From contig NZ_LT904908.1 of assembly GCF_900199705.1 (NCBI RefSeq), positions 317,694-381,693 on the forward strand: 64,000 nt of DNA. Reading direction: 5' to 3'. Shown here piece after piece: positions 16,829 through 26,507 of the stretch; positions within the stretch are counted from its first letter, which is position 1, and each line of letters begins with the position of its first letter. A program made the position numbers and the translations under genes. The stretch comes from Collinsella provencensis. GTDB lineage: Bacteria > Actinomycetota > Coriobacteriia > Coriobacteriales > Coriobacteriaceae. The notes beneath the pieces were generated by a model. It was not told the DNA's origin. It saw only the letters and a list, made by a program, of their open reading frames with translations, and searched no databases.

Positions 16829-17326
16829 TTAGCGATAGTTCGTGAACTGGAGCGGCTGACCGTAATCCTGGTCACGCAAGAAACCGATAACCTGCTGCAA
16901 GGCATCCTTAGATGCGCTGGAAACACGTAGCTTGTCGGCCTCGATGGTCACCTTTACCTTGAGCTTTTGGTCTTTGATGTCCTTGTTGATCTTTTTTGCC
17001 GTAGCCTGATCGATGCCCTCGACAATCGAACCGAGCAAGCGAACGCTTCCGCCGCTGGCTGCAATCGGGTCGCCCCACTTGATGACCTTGATATCGACAC
17101 CGCGCTTGATAAGCTTGGTATTGAGGATGTCGATGACCTGACGCGCGACGAAATCCGCCGGAGCATTGAGTGTGAAAAGCTTATCGCCTTTGGAAAGCTC
17201 GATGGATGCACCGGACCCTTTGAGGTCGTAGCGCTGCGCAAGCTCACGTGTCGTCTGCTGGAAGGCGTTGTCAACCTCCTGCATGTTGACTTCGGACACG
17301 ACGTCAAAGCTGGAATCTTTTGCCAT
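16829..17326 (-). CDS. YajQ-family nucleotide-binding protein
   Basis: A 165-residue member of the YajQ (UPF0234) family, which has two ferredoxin-like halves. The start MAKDSSFDVVSEVNMQEVDNA and the ending FLRDQDYGQPLQFTNYR are family hallmarks. In Xanthomonas a relative binds cyclic di-GMP; in other bacteria the ligand is unclear and GTP or tRNA binding has been described. It lies between rodZ and rimO in a closely spaced run. Assignment to the family is firm; the function is not. Confidence 0.92.
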   Translation of the reverse strand: MAKDSSFDVVSEVNMQEVDNAFQQTTRELAQRYDLKGSGASIELSKGDKLFTLNAPADFVARQVIDILNTKLIKRGVDIKVIKWGDPIAASGGSVRLLGSIVEGIDQATAKKINKDIKDQKLKVKVTIEADKLRVSSASKDALQQVIGFLRDQDYGQPLQFTNYR

Positions 17327-17353
17327 GATGGCTCCTTTCAGGTATCAGAAGGT

Positions 17354-18796
17354 CTACTCAGAAGAATCAGATTTGGAACTCTCGTACTCAGACTTAGAAA
17401 CAGTAATGGTAGCGACGGTGCGTGCCTCGACATCATAGCCTGCATCACGCGCGTCCGTTGCCGTCATATCCGCTACGCCATCCCCATCCGTATCGACGGT
17501 AAGATCAACAGTTTCGGGCTTTGGTGCAGAAATGCTGACCTTTGCCACACCAGAGACCTTGGTGTCGTAACGAACTTTCTTGCCGTTCTTGTAAACCGTC
17601 ACCTCATTTGGCGTATCGGTTGTGATGTCGATTTGCTGCTCAACGGTGTATTCCTGCTCAAAAGGTCCAACAACCTGTTTTGCGAGGACGGACTTACCGT
17701 CCAGCTTGACCTCAACCCAGGCGACAACGCCTTCTTCTTTGACAGTGACCTTCACAACGGTCTTTTCGGGTTCCTGGGCGGATTGCCTATCGTTGTCGGA
17801 ATTGTCATCGTTCGAGTCGGCTCCATCGGAATCCGATCCATCGTCATCTTTAGATGACGTATCGTCTTGCTTCTTGTCCACCTTTTGGACCGCTGTCGGC
17901 GTCGAACCAGTTGTCGGGTCATTCTTGGGAGCGCACCCTCGCAATAGCGTCACAACGATCAAAACGATGAGCAAGAGGACGATTATGGCGCCTCCTACAA
18001 AAACCTTTGGATTCAAAGGATTGTTCGACCTTCCTGCGCCGCGCCCTCCCCTCGGAGCAGCATTGCGACCATTGCGACCACCGCGTGGAGCTTGCCCGTT
18101 GCCGCGGGTTCGCGACATGCGAGGATCACCGCGGCGCGGATCATGACCGTAACCAGCACGGGAAGAAGGACGACCTTCGCGCGGGTCGTATGCTTCGGCC
18201 GGACGACGACGTTGCTGCGCCGAACGATAATCACCCGTTGCACCCGCGTGATCATAACGACGCTGCTGCGTTTGACGCCCCGTAGTATTGCGCTGGGAAT
18301 AACCATTTCCCGCCAACGCGGGACTTCTACGCCTATCGGCAGCGGAGGACGGACGAAGGCGCGTGGTCTCCATCGGCTCATGTGGAGAACTGGATTCGGG
18401 CACATAGCCTGCCTGCGGCGGGCGTTGAGCGTATCGTGAACCCGCGCGATTGGGATCGATTAAATGATACCGAGAGGCAGCTTGCGCGCTGCGAAGATTC
18501 GCCTCGGACGTAACCTCTTGAAAACGTCCACTCGAAGCACCGGCTCCAAATCGACGATACTCATCGAGGGCATCGAAATACGCATCGACAACCTGATTGG
18601 GATCGAGTCCCAAAAAACGCGCGTAACTCGAGATGATCCCCTGGGCATACCCTCGAGAAGGGAGTGCCTGGAAGTTCTCCGTTTCGACATACTCGATGAT
18701 TTGAGGACGGATCTTCGTGATATTTGAGACTTGTTGAATGGACATGCCCATCTCGCGGCGGCGCGAAACAAGCATCTCGCCAAAACGCTGCGGCAT
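17354..18796 (-). CDS. RodZ-like HTH membrane protein
   Basis: A 480-residue single-pass protein. The N-terminal Cro/CI-type helix-turn-helix (about 4-72) is of the RodZ kind, which binds MreB in other bacteria. A long arginine-rich, glycine-rich, low-complexity linker (about 100-262) follows, then one transmembrane helix (265-286) and an extracytoplasmic part with an acidic patch (about 308-335) and a DUF4115-like beta domain (about 345-425). RodZ tethers MreB to the membrane. MreB is present at 47440-48483, which supports the role. It starts directly after the ftsK stop. The basic linker is longer than usual. Confidence 0.82.
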   Translation of the reverse strand: MPQRFGEMLVSRRREMGMSIQQVSNITKIRPQIIEYVETENFQALPSRGYAQGIISSYARFLGLDPNQVVDAYFDALDEYRRFGAGASSGRFQEVTSEANLRSAQAASRYHLIDPNRAGSRYAQRPPQAGYVPESSSPHEPMETTRLRPSSAADRRRSPALAGNGYSQRNTTGRQTQQRRYDHAGATGDYRSAQQRRRPAEAYDPREGRPSSRAGYGHDPRRGDPRMSRTRGNGQAPRGGRNGRNAAPRGGRGAGRSNNPLNPKVFVGGAIIVLLLIVLIVVTLLRGCAPKNDPTTGSTPTAVQKVDKKQDDTSSKDDDGSDSDGADSNDDNSDNDRQSAQEPEKTVVKVTVKEEGVVAWVEVKLDGKSVLAKQVVGPFEQEYTVEQQIDITTDTPNEVTVYKNGKKVRYDTKVSGVAKVSISAPKPETVDLTVDTDGDGVADMTATDARDAGYDVEARTVATITVSKSEYESSKSDSSE

Positions 18797-21580
18797 TTAC
18801 ATCCCCCCAAATATCTCTTCATCCGAAAGCGGCTCTTCAACAGCTCTCAGCGCTGCAAGCCCTTCTTCATCGTAGAGCACCTCACGCGGTTTTGAACCGT
18901 CGGGCGGACCTACAATGCCTTTTTCCTCAAGCATATCCATGATGCGGCCGGCACGGGCGTAGCCCACCTTGAGGCGACGCTGTAAGCCCGAAGTAGAACC
19001 GAGTTGCGACTCGACAACGATCTTCGCGGCATCCCACAGCAGCGGATCCTCATCCGAGGGGGCTTCGTTGTAAAACGCGTGTCCCCCACCGCCGCCACCC
19101 ACAGATGCAGGACTCACAACGGACAGAATCTCTTCGTGATAATCAGGTGCGCCCTGCTCCTTGACGAACTCGACAACACCGTTAATCTCGTCATCTGAAA
19201 CAAAACAGCCCTGAATGCGCTTGGGCTTTCCCCAATCAACCTTAGAGAACAGCATGTCGCCGTAGCCGGTGAGTTTTTCGGCGCCCATCTGGTCGATGAT
19301 GACGCGGGAGTCGATACCCGTGGCGACGTTGAATGCAATGCGGTTGGTGATATTCGCCTTGATGAGGCCGGTGACCACGTTAGAGCTCGGACGCTGGGTT
19401 GCAACAATCAAGTGAATACCGGCGGCACGTCCGAGCTGAGCGATACGCACGATGGAAGCCTCGACATCCTTGCCCGCAACCATCATGAGGTCGGAGAGCT
19501 CGTCGATGATAATGACGAGGAACGGCATTTTCTGCGGAGGATTGTCGTAATGCTCAAACTCCCCCGCCTGTTGCTTCGCGTTGAACGTGGCGATGTTGCG
19601 CACTCCCAGACGCTCAAAGACCTTGAGGCGGCGTTCCATTTCCGAAACGCCCCATTGCAGGGCGCTTGCCGCCTGTTTGGGCTCGGTGACAACGGGGACA
19701 TATAGGTGCGGAAGCCCGTTATAACCTGAAAGCTCGACGCGCTTGGGATCGACCATGATCAAGCGGACATCCTCGGGGAGATTGCGCATGATCAGAGCCA
19801 TGACGATGGAGTTGATCATCACCGACTTACCGGAACCCGTTGTGCCTGCGATAAGCAGATGCGGCATCTTGGCAAGGTCCGCAACGACAGGAGCGCCTTC
19901 CGCATCGCGGCCGATGGCCAGCTCGAGCGGTTCGCCCTGGGCATACGGAAGCACATCGCCCAGGTTGACGTTTTGACGCTTGGCGTTGGGAATCTCAATG
20001 CCGACGAGCGACGTACCCGGAATGGGAGCGAAAATGCGGACCGACTGGGCGGCAAGCGACAAAGCGATATCGTCTTCCAGGTTGGAGATGCGACTTACTC
20101 GCTCGCCCTCACCTGGCTGAACCTTAAACGTTGTTACCGTCGGTCCCGAAATCCAACCTACGACCCTGGAATGAAGACCGAACTCCTGCAAGGTGGACTG
20201 CAGGGATTGAGCGGTCTGTTCCAGCTCTTTTTCCGAGGATGCGGAAGTAGCCGATTTTGGATTGTGGCGAAGCATCGTGAGCGGAGGAAGCTCCAGTGTG
20301 CCGCCATCCTCTTCGATGTTTTCCGCATGAGGTACCGCGACTTTGGTTGCGGGAGATTTCTTTTCCTGTCCTGAAGACTCCGAGGCGCTGGGCTCAGTGC
20401 CATCGTCCTGCTCGCTTGTGAGAGAAGCGCTCTGTTCACCTGCTGTCTGCGTTCGTTTGAGGAAATCGGGAATCGGGCGCAGGCCATCGGCTGTCGCAAC
20501 CTGAGGAGAAGACACTTCGACGGGAGTCGGCGTATCCCCTTCAGTGGAAGGCGCCTGCTCTTGATTCAGAGAAACGTCGAAAGGCTTAGGATCGACTGCG
20601 GAAAACTCAACATGCGTATCGGGAACCGTCGGCGCGGATGCGTCTTCTCGTGTAGTTTCGACATACCGATCACGCACGGGAATGAGCGTCGTCTCGGCGC
20701 GCTCGGCGGCCAACTGAGGAGAAACGTCGACGAAGGGGTCTTCGCCCGCGTTGTCGGCATCTACAATAACTTTAGTCTTGCTCGCGCCGAGATACGAATC
20801 CTGCGCAGCCTGAGCATCATCGAAAAGGCTGCCCTGCACGACAGGTGCACGCTGCGCCGCATCAATAGCCGGCTTGTCAAAAACGCCGGGCTGATCGCCC
20901 CAGGGCATCTCGTTCACATCTACATGGCGACGCTCTACAAACGCATGCGCGCGATCGCGTGCCGCCTGGAAAAAGTCGCTGACCGAGAACCCGATGACAA
21001 CCAATCCGATAATGATGACACCGACGAGAACTACGTAGGAAATCGTCTTACCCAATGCGCTTTGCAATGCACTCGCGACAAACGCGCCGAGATAACCGCC
21101 GGACGTGACGAGCGCATCAGGCTCAAACATTCCCACAGTTGACAAATCGGTTAATGGGACCATGAGGGAAAGAATGCCCAGCACAGCAACGAGTATGAGA
21201 GCACCGCCAGAAAGCGTGCGAACGTTCAACGGCGAGCGGTCGCGCAAAAAGAGGCTAGCGGCAAACATGAGCATAGCGAGTGGTATCACATACGCACCCA
21301 TACCGAATCCCAAATGAAAGAATCCGGAAATGGCGCCGGACACCGGCTCGCTAGAATTGCTGACAACCGCGATGAACGAAATCACCGAGATGACGGCAAG
21401 TATCACGGCGGCAATTTCTCGAGAGGCCCCATTGTCCATGAGCGGCTCGAGCTCACGTTGGGGAGCGGCATGCTTGCCTTCATTTGCTCGAAGGCTACGC
21501 GAGGCAGCCTTGCTGTTAGCTGCACGTTTGCCCTTTGAGGTCGTCTTCTGTTTTCCGTTGGCGGAGTTGGAGCGACCCAA
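18797..21580 (-). CDS. ftsK: DNA translocase FtsK/SpoIIIE
   Basis: A 927-residue translocase that pumps chromosome DNA through the closing septum. Layout: a basic lead of about 45 residues, four membrane helices (about 55-200), a variable acidic linker (about 215-450), the motor with Walker A GTTGSGKS (about 579-586), and a C-terminal gamma winged helix that would read KOPS/SRS sequences (about 865-927). I choose a TTG start at 21580 because GGAGGTG lies four bases upstream; an in-frame TTG at 21598 would place that site inside the gene. It follows RNase J by one base, as rnjB and spoIIIE are close in Bacillus. Confidence 0.93.
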   Translation of the reverse strand: MGRSNSANGKQKTTSKGKRAANSKAASRSLRANEGKHAAPQRELEPLMDNGASREIAAVILAVISVISFIAVVSNSSEPVSGAISGFFHLGFGMGAYVIPLAMLMFAASLFLRDRSPLNVRTLSGGALILVAVLGILSLMVPLTDLSTVGMFEPDALVTSGGYLGAFVASALQSALGKTISYVVLVGVIIIGLVVIGFSVSDFFQAARDRAHAFVERRHVDVNEMPWGDQPGVFDKPAIDAAQRAPVVQGSLFDDAQAAQDSYLGASKTKVIVDADNAGEDPFVDVSPQLAAERAETTLIPVRDRYVETTREDASAPTVPDTHVEFSAVDPKPFDVSLNQEQAPSTEGDTPTPVEVSSPQVATADGLRPIPDFLKRTQTAGEQSASLTSEQDDGTEPSASESSGQEKKSPATKVAVPHAENIEEDGGTLELPPLTMLRHNPKSATSASSEKELEQTAQSLQSTLQEFGLHSRVVGWISGPTVTTFKVQPGEGERVSRISNLEDDIALSLAAQSVRIFAPIPGTSLVGIEIPNAKRQNVNLGDVLPYAQGEPLELAIGRDAEGAPVVADLAKMPHLLIAGTTGSGKSVMINSIVMALIMRNLPEDVRLIMVDPKRVELSGYNGLPHLYVPVVTEPKQAASALQWGVSEMERRLKVFERLGVRNIATFNAKQQAGEFEHYDNPPQKMPFLVIIIDELSDLMMVAGKDVEASIVRIAQLGRAAGIHLIVATQRPSSNVVTGLIKANITNRIAFNVATGIDSRVIIDQMGAEKLTGYGDMLFSKVDWGKPKRIQGCFVSDDEINGVVEFVKEQGAPDYHEEILSVVSPASVGGGGGGHAFYNEAPSDEDPLLWDAAKIVVESQLGSTSGLQRRLKVGYARAGRIMDMLEEKGIVGPPDGSKPREVLYDEEGLAALRAVEEPLSDEEIFGGM

Positions 21581-21581
21581 C

Positions 21582-23261
21582 TTACACCTCCATGACAACC
21601 GGGATGATCATGGGACGCGTGCGATTGTTATTCCAAATATAGTTGGAAACCGAATCGCGCACGGCCTTACGCAGCGCGTCGGTACCAGAGCTCGAGAAGT
21701 TGAACGAGCCCTTCTCGATAGCGCGGAGCACCGCGGCCTGAGCGTCGGCGGCAAATTGATCGTCGATGGGGAACGAAACGCCACGACCGGAAAACTCAAC
21801 ATTACCGATCTTCTTGCGCTTCATATCGAGCATGGCAACAACCGTTACCATGCCGTCACTTGCAAGCTTTTGACGATCGCGCAGCACGATGGGGTCGGTA
21901 TCACCGATGCGCAGGCCATCGACATAGACCACGCCGCTCTCAACCGACTGACCGCGCTTGACGACGCCATCGCGCATCTCGAGCGTATCGCCGTTATCAA
22001 GGACAAAGATGTTGCTCGTAGGAACACCCATTTTCTCACCCAAATGCGCATGGGCACGAAGATGCACGGCCTCACCATGTACAGGCATGAAGTACGTGGG
22101 TCGCGTGAGTGCCAGCATGAGCTTGAGCTCTTCCTGGCTGGCATGACCGGAAACGTGAACCAAGGCACGGCTCTTGTCGTACACGTCGCAACCGAGTTTG
22201 GCAAGGCTATTGACGACCTGTTGAACAGCCTTCTCATTGCCGGGGACTGGAGTGGCGGAGATGATGACCGTATCGCCCTCGTGAATCGAAAGCGTTTTGT
22301 GCTCGCCGTTCGCCATACGCGAAAGCGCAGAGAGCGGCTCTCCCTGTGAGCCCGTGCACATGACGACGATCTTGTCCTCGGGAAGACCGTTGATATCGAA
22401 AGCATCTACCAAGTCGTGTTCATCAACGTTAAGGTAGCCCAGTTCACGCGCCACGCGCGTGTTGGTGAGCATGGAGCGGCCGGTCACCACGACCTTGCGC
22501 CCGCATTTCTTCGCGGCATCGCAAATCTGCTGCAAACGATGGATGTGGCTGGAGAAAGAAGCCACGAATACACGGCCCTTTGCGTTTTTGATGATGTGGA
22601 GCAGCGAGGGACCGACCTCCGCCTCGGACTTGGTAAAGCCTGGGACAGTGGCGTTTGTGGAGTCGGAAAGCAGCAGGTCGACACCCTGCTTACCCGCGCG
22701 TGCCAGCGAGGCGTAATCGGGCGTGACACCGTCGATGGGCGTCTGGTCGAGCTTGAAGTCGCCCGTATGCACGACCGTACCGGCAGGGGTCTTGAGATAC
22801 ACACCGAGTGCACCGGGGATCGAATGCGTCGTGGAGAAAAACTCGATGGAGAAGCACCCGAGATTTACATGCGAACCGCCCTTGACCTCACGGAACTGAG
22901 GTGCGCGGATCTTAAACTCGGCGAGTTTACCCTCAATGAAACCGAGCGTGAGTTTGCTCGAAAAGATGGGGACCTTCGAATTGAGATCCTGAAGAAGGTA
23001 CGGCAGGGCACCAGTATGGTCCTCATGACCATGCGTGACGATGATGCCGCGAAGTTTATGCTCGTTCTCAAGCACATACGTGTAATCCGGCAGCACCAAA
23101 TCGATACCGGGTTGGTTGTCGTCGGGGAACATGAGGCCCGCGTCGACCAGGAGCATATCCTCGCCGTACTCGAACGCGGTCATGTTCTTGCCAATACCAT
23201 CAAGGCCGCCCAAGGGGATGATCTTGAGCGCTGGAGATTTTTTCTTCTTTTCAGCTGCCAT
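21582..23261 (-). CDS. rnj: Ribonuclease J
   Basis: RNase J combines 5' to 3' exonuclease and endonuclease activity in mRNA and rRNA maturation. The 559-residue protein has the metallo-beta-lactamase motif H77-x-H79-x-D81-H82 (THGHEDH), the beta-CASP domain, and a C-terminal domain. The start MAAEKKKKSPALKIIPLGGLDGIGKN is typical. It is the first gene of a minus-strand run to pgsA. RNases J and Y in the same neighbourhood point to a Firmicute-like RNA decay system. Whether a second RNase J exists elsewhere cannot be judged from here. Confidence 0.95.
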   Translation of the reverse strand: MAAEKKKKSPALKIIPLGGLDGIGKNMTAFEYGEDMLLVDAGLMFPDDNQPGIDLVLPDYTYVLENEHKLRGIIVTHGHEDHTGALPYLLQDLNSKVPIFSSKLTLGFIEGKLAEFKIRAPQFREVKGGSHVNLGCFSIEFFSTTHSIPGALGVYLKTPAGTVVHTGDFKLDQTPIDGVTPDYASLARAGKQGVDLLLSDSTNATVPGFTKSEAEVGPSLLHIIKNAKGRVFVASFSSHIHRLQQICDAAKKCGRKVVVTGRSMLTNTRVARELGYLNVDEHDLVDAFDINGLPEDKIVVMCTGSQGEPLSALSRMANGEHKTLSIHEGDTVIISATPVPGNEKAVQQVVNSLAKLGCDVYDKSRALVHVSGHASQEELKLMLALTRPTYFMPVHGEAVHLRAHAHLGEKMGVPTSNIFVLDNGDTLEMRDGVVKRGQSVESGVVYVDGLRIGDTDPIVLRDRQKLASDGMVTVVAMLDMKRKKIGNVEFSGRGVSFPIDDQFAADAQAAVLRAIEKGSFNFSSSGTDALRKAVRDSVSNYIWNNNRTRPMIIPVVMEV

Positions 23262-23450
23262 GTAGGGTGTAGTTCCTTTCAGTTGCGTTTACACATCAAC
23301 GGCAGGTCTCCCCCGCCGTACAGGTCATATGCAATGTGCGCGACAATCATCGACGCATACAAAACCCATTGTACCGAATAGACGGCATTGCGCTGGAAGT
23401 ACACCAAAAGTACGGGCATCTGGAGAAGAGAACTTGAATACGGCAGTACG
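23262..23450. other. rnj upstream region
   Basis: This gap lies between the ppdK terminator and rnj. On the minus strand TACAAT (23373-23368) could be the -10 of rnj, but no convincing -35 is seen. AAGTAC occurs twice (around 23396-23413) as a direct repeat. I see no gene or larger structure. Confidence 0.3.
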
Positions 23451-23518
23451 AAAAAACCCGAGCCGACATCGCCTCCAGCAGCTCAAATGAGCCACTCGGA
23501 AACGACGCCAACTCGGGT
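23451..23518 (-). terminator. Rho-independent terminator after ppdK
   Basis: On the minus strand a 15-base stem (23517-23503 with 23471-23457), including four G-U pairs, encloses a smaller hairpin (GCTCA/TGAGC) and ends in six Ts (23456-23451). Confidence 0.85.
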
Positions 23519-23550
23519 CGCAAAGAACGCGTCAAGCGTTAAGTCAACGC

Positions 23551-26289
23551 TTACTTCCTCGCGTCAAGCTTGGCCTGCGCAGCGGCAAGGCGGGCCAGCG
23601 GGACACGGTAGGGCGAGCAGGACACGTAGTTGACACCGGCGACGTTGAAGAAGCCGGAGATGGAAGCGGGGTCGCCGCCGTGCTCACCGCACACACCGAA
23701 GTGCATATCCGGGTTGACGGAACGGCCCTTATCAACTGCCATCTTGACGAGCTCGAGGACAGCCGGGTCGATGGTCTCGAACGGGTTGACCGGCAGGATC
23801 TTCTCGTGCAGGTACAGCGGGATGAACTTGGATTCGGCGTCATCACGGGAGAAGCCGAAGGTGGTCTGCGTCAGGTCGTTGGTGCCGAAGCAGAAGAACT
23901 CGGCGTACTGGGCGATCTGGTCGGCAACAACGCAGGCGCGCGGCAGCTCAACCATGGTGCCGATGGGGATATCGAGCTCGACATCGTACTCAGCGGCGAT
24001 TTCGGCAAGCGTCTGCTCGATGACGGCGCGAACACGGACATGCTCCTCGGTAATGGAGACGAGCGGGACCATGATCTCGGGTCGAGGATCGAACCCATCG
24101 CGCTTGAGCTGCGCGGTAGCGGTGGCAATAGCACGCACCTGCATGAGCGGCAGGTCGGGATAGACGATGGACAGACGGACGCCGCGCAGGCCGAGCATCG
24201 GGTTGGATTCCGTCATGCCGTTGATACGACGGAGCAACGCCTGGCGCTCCTCGAGCTCCTTGCCGCTCAGGGCACCGGTCGCCTCAGCGCGGGCGATCTC
24301 GACCTCAAGCTCACGAGGATCGTCCAGGAACTCATGCAGCGGCGGATCGAGCAGGCGGATGACCATATCGCGGCCGGTCATCGTGCGAAGCATCTTCACG
24401 AAGTCGTCGGTCTGAACGGCCAGCAGGTCGTCAAGCGCCTTCTGGCGAACAGCTTCGTCAGCAGAGAGGATGAAGCTCTGGATGATCTGCTTGCGATCGC
24501 CCAAGAACATATGCTCGGTGCGGCACAGACCAATGGCCTCGGCGCCAAAGTCGAGAGCGAGCTCGGCATCGGCGGGGTTATCAGCGTTGACGCGCACATG
24601 GTAGGCACGGCCGTCGGTCTCATCGAGGCGGATTTCGTCTGCCCAGGACAGCATGGTGTCAAGGTCGCCCGTGATCTCTGCGGACGTAAGCGGAACGGCG
24701 CCCAGCACGACGATGCCCTGCGTGCCGTCAAGCGAGATGATGTCGCCCTCGTGCAAGATAACGTCGGAGCCCTCGATACGGACTTCCTTAGCGCCGGCAT
24801 CGATGCGGAAGGTCTCGACGCCGCAGACGCAAGGGGTACCCATGCCACGGGCGATAACGGCAGCGTGGCTGGTCTTGCCGCCATGGCTGGTCAAAATGCC
24901 CTCGGCGACCGTCATACCCTTGAGGTCGTCGGGGTTGGTCTCCCAACGCACGAGAACAACCTTATGACCCTCATTGACGCGTGCGACGGCGTCATCAGAG
25001 GAGAAGACAACCTCGCCGACGGCGGCGCCGGGGCTTGCGTTCAGGCCCTTGGCCAGAATATCGAACTGAGCCGTCTTGTCGAACTGCGGATGGAGCAGCT
25101 GATCGAGCTGAGCCGGATCAATGCGCTTGACGGCCTCCTCCTTGGTGATGAGGCCCTCCTCCACCATGTCGATGGCGATCTTCAGTGCGGCAGTGGCGGT
25201 GCGCTTACCCACGCGGGTCTGCAACATCCAAAGCTTGCCCTGCTCGATGGTGAACTCGATGTCGCACATATCGCGGAAGTGGCCCTCGAGGATACCGAAG
25301 ATGCGCTCGAGCTCCTCGCCTGCCTCGTGCAGCGCGGGGATCTTCTTGAGGTCGGAGATCGGCTCGGTGTTGCGGATACCGGCGACAACGTCCTCGCCCT
25401 GAGCGTTGACCAGGAAGTCACCATAGAACTCGCGAGCGCCACTTGCAGGGTTGCGCGTAAAGGCAACGCCGGTGGCAGAGGTATCGCCCTTGTTGCCGAA
25501 GACCATGGACTGAACGTTGACGGCAGTGCCGAGGTCATCGGGAATCTTGTTGAGTGCGCGGTAAAGAACGGCGCGCTCGTTCATCCAGCTGCCGAAAACG
25601 GCCTGGATGGCAAGACGAAGCTGGAGCATCGGGTCGCTCGGGAACACGACCTTTCCATCGACGACGATCTCGGGATACTGCTCGGGATCGACATGCTCGG
25701 AGACGATCTGCTTGAACTCAGCCACAAGCTCGCGCAGGTCCTGCTCGGCAAGCTCTGCATCGGAACGGACACCGGCGACGAGACGCTTCTCGGTCAACGC
25801 GTTCTCAAAGAGGTCGGAGTCGACACCGAGAACGACATTGGAAAACATCTGCACGAAGCGACGGTAAGAGTCCCAAGCAAAACGGGGGTTCTCGGTCTGC
25901 GCAATGAGGCCCTGAACGGACTCGTCATTCATACCGAGGTTCAAAACCGTATCCATCATGCCGGGCATGGAGAACGGGGCACCGGAACGGACGGAAACGA
26001 GCAGCGGGTCGTCGGCGTCACCCAGACGCTTGCCCATGCGCTCTTCCATGTCTGCAAGTGCGACCTTAATCTCGTCAAGAACGCCCTCGGGCCAAACGTT
26101 GCCGGCGTTGGAATACGCCATGCAGGTCTGGCAGGTCACGGTAAAGCCGCCAGGCACCGGCAAACCGAGGCGTGCCATCTCAGCAAGGTTAGCGCCCTTG
26201 CCGCCAAGCATGAATTTCATCGAGGCGTTGCCTTCGGTGACATCGGCGCCCGTGCGATCGGCACCGAAGCGATAAACGTGCTGTTCCAT
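23551..26289 (-). CDS. ppdK: Pyruvate, phosphate dikinase
   Basis: PPDK interconverts pyruvate, ATP and phosphate with phosphoenolpyruvate, AMP and pyrophosphate. The 912-residue length is normal. Domains in order: an ATP-grasp nucleotide domain (1-340, with GGKGANLAEM at 29-38), a swivelling phosphohistidine domain with the catalytic H475 and regulatory T473 in GGKTSHAAVIARG, and a C-terminal PEP/pyruvate barrel (about 540-912). Its partner regulator, which phosphorylates the threonine near the catalytic histidine, is encoded just upstream. The enzyme suits an anaerobe that saves ATP or makes PEP for the aro pathway encoded at the right end. Its own terminator and an upstream inverted repeat suggest it is a separate transcript. 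Confidence 0.97.
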   Translation of the reverse strand: MEQHVYRFGADRTGADVTEGNASMKFMLGGKGANLAEMARLGLPVPGGFTVTCQTCMAYSNAGNVWPEGVLDEIKVALADMEERMGKRLGDADDPLLVSVRSGAPFSMPGMMDTVLNLGMNDESVQGLIAQTENPRFAWDSYRRFVQMFSNVVLGVDSDLFENALTEKRLVAGVRSDAELAEQDLRELVAEFKQIVSEHVDPEQYPEIVVDGKVVFPSDPMLQLRLAIQAVFGSWMNERAVLYRALNKIPDDLGTAVNVQSMVFGNKGDTSATGVAFTRNPASGAREFYGDFLVNAQGEDVVAGIRNTEPISDLKKIPALHEAGEELERIFGILEGHFRDMCDIEFTIEQGKLWMLQTRVGKRTATAALKIAIDMVEEGLITKEEAVKRIDPAQLDQLLHPQFDKTAQFDILAKGLNASPGAAVGEVVFSSDDAVARVNEGHKVVLVRWETNPDDLKGMTVAEGILTSHGGKTSHAAVIARGMGTPCVCGVETFRIDAGAKEVRIEGSDVILHEGDIISLDGTQGIVVLGAVPLTSAEITGDLDTMLSWADEIRLDETDGRAYHVRVNADNPADAELALDFGAEAIGLCRTEHMFLGDRKQIIQSFILSADEAVRQKALDDLLAVQTDDFVKMLRTMTGRDMVIRLLDPPLHEFLDDPRELEVEIARAEATGALSGKELEERQALLRRINGMTESNPMLGLRGVRLSIVYPDLPLMQVRAIATATAQLKRDGFDPRPEIMVPLVSITEEHVRVRAVIEQTLAEIAAEYDVELDIPIGTMVELPRACVVADQIAQYAEFFCFGTNDLTQTTFGFSRDDAESKFIPLYLHEKILPVNPFETIDPAVLELVKMAVDKGRSVNPDMHFGVCGEHGGDPASISGFFNVAGVNYVSCSPYRVPLARLAAAQAKLDARK

Positions 26290-26367
26290 GTTTACCTTGT
26301 CTCCCTTTCCCTGTCTCTTACGAGACGTTTCAATATCTCCCCGCGTTGAAAACGTGGGTTAGGGAGC

Positions 26368-26418
26368 ACTATACGGACCAAACAACTCTGAAATTTGCAG
26401 AGAATAAGAGGGTCCGTA
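26368..26418 (-). promoter_or_regulatory. Putative ppdK promoter with overlapping inverted repeat
   Basis: On the minus strand TATAGT (26373-26368) is a good -10. Directly upstream, TACGGACC (26372-26379) and GGTCCGTA (26411-26418) form an 8-base perfect inverted repeat that overlaps the -10 by two bases, with an inner CTCTG/CAGAG pair. No clear -35 is present, which suggests an activator, or that the repeat is an operator. The alternative is an RNA hairpin of a longer transcript. Confidence 0.45.
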
Positions 26419-26507
26419 GGCGGTTATAAATTGTGAGCAAGCGGTTTTGCACGTGGTCATCTTGTGGGGATACCACTGATGACGTGGAGATAGTCTGTGC
26501 AGAGTAT

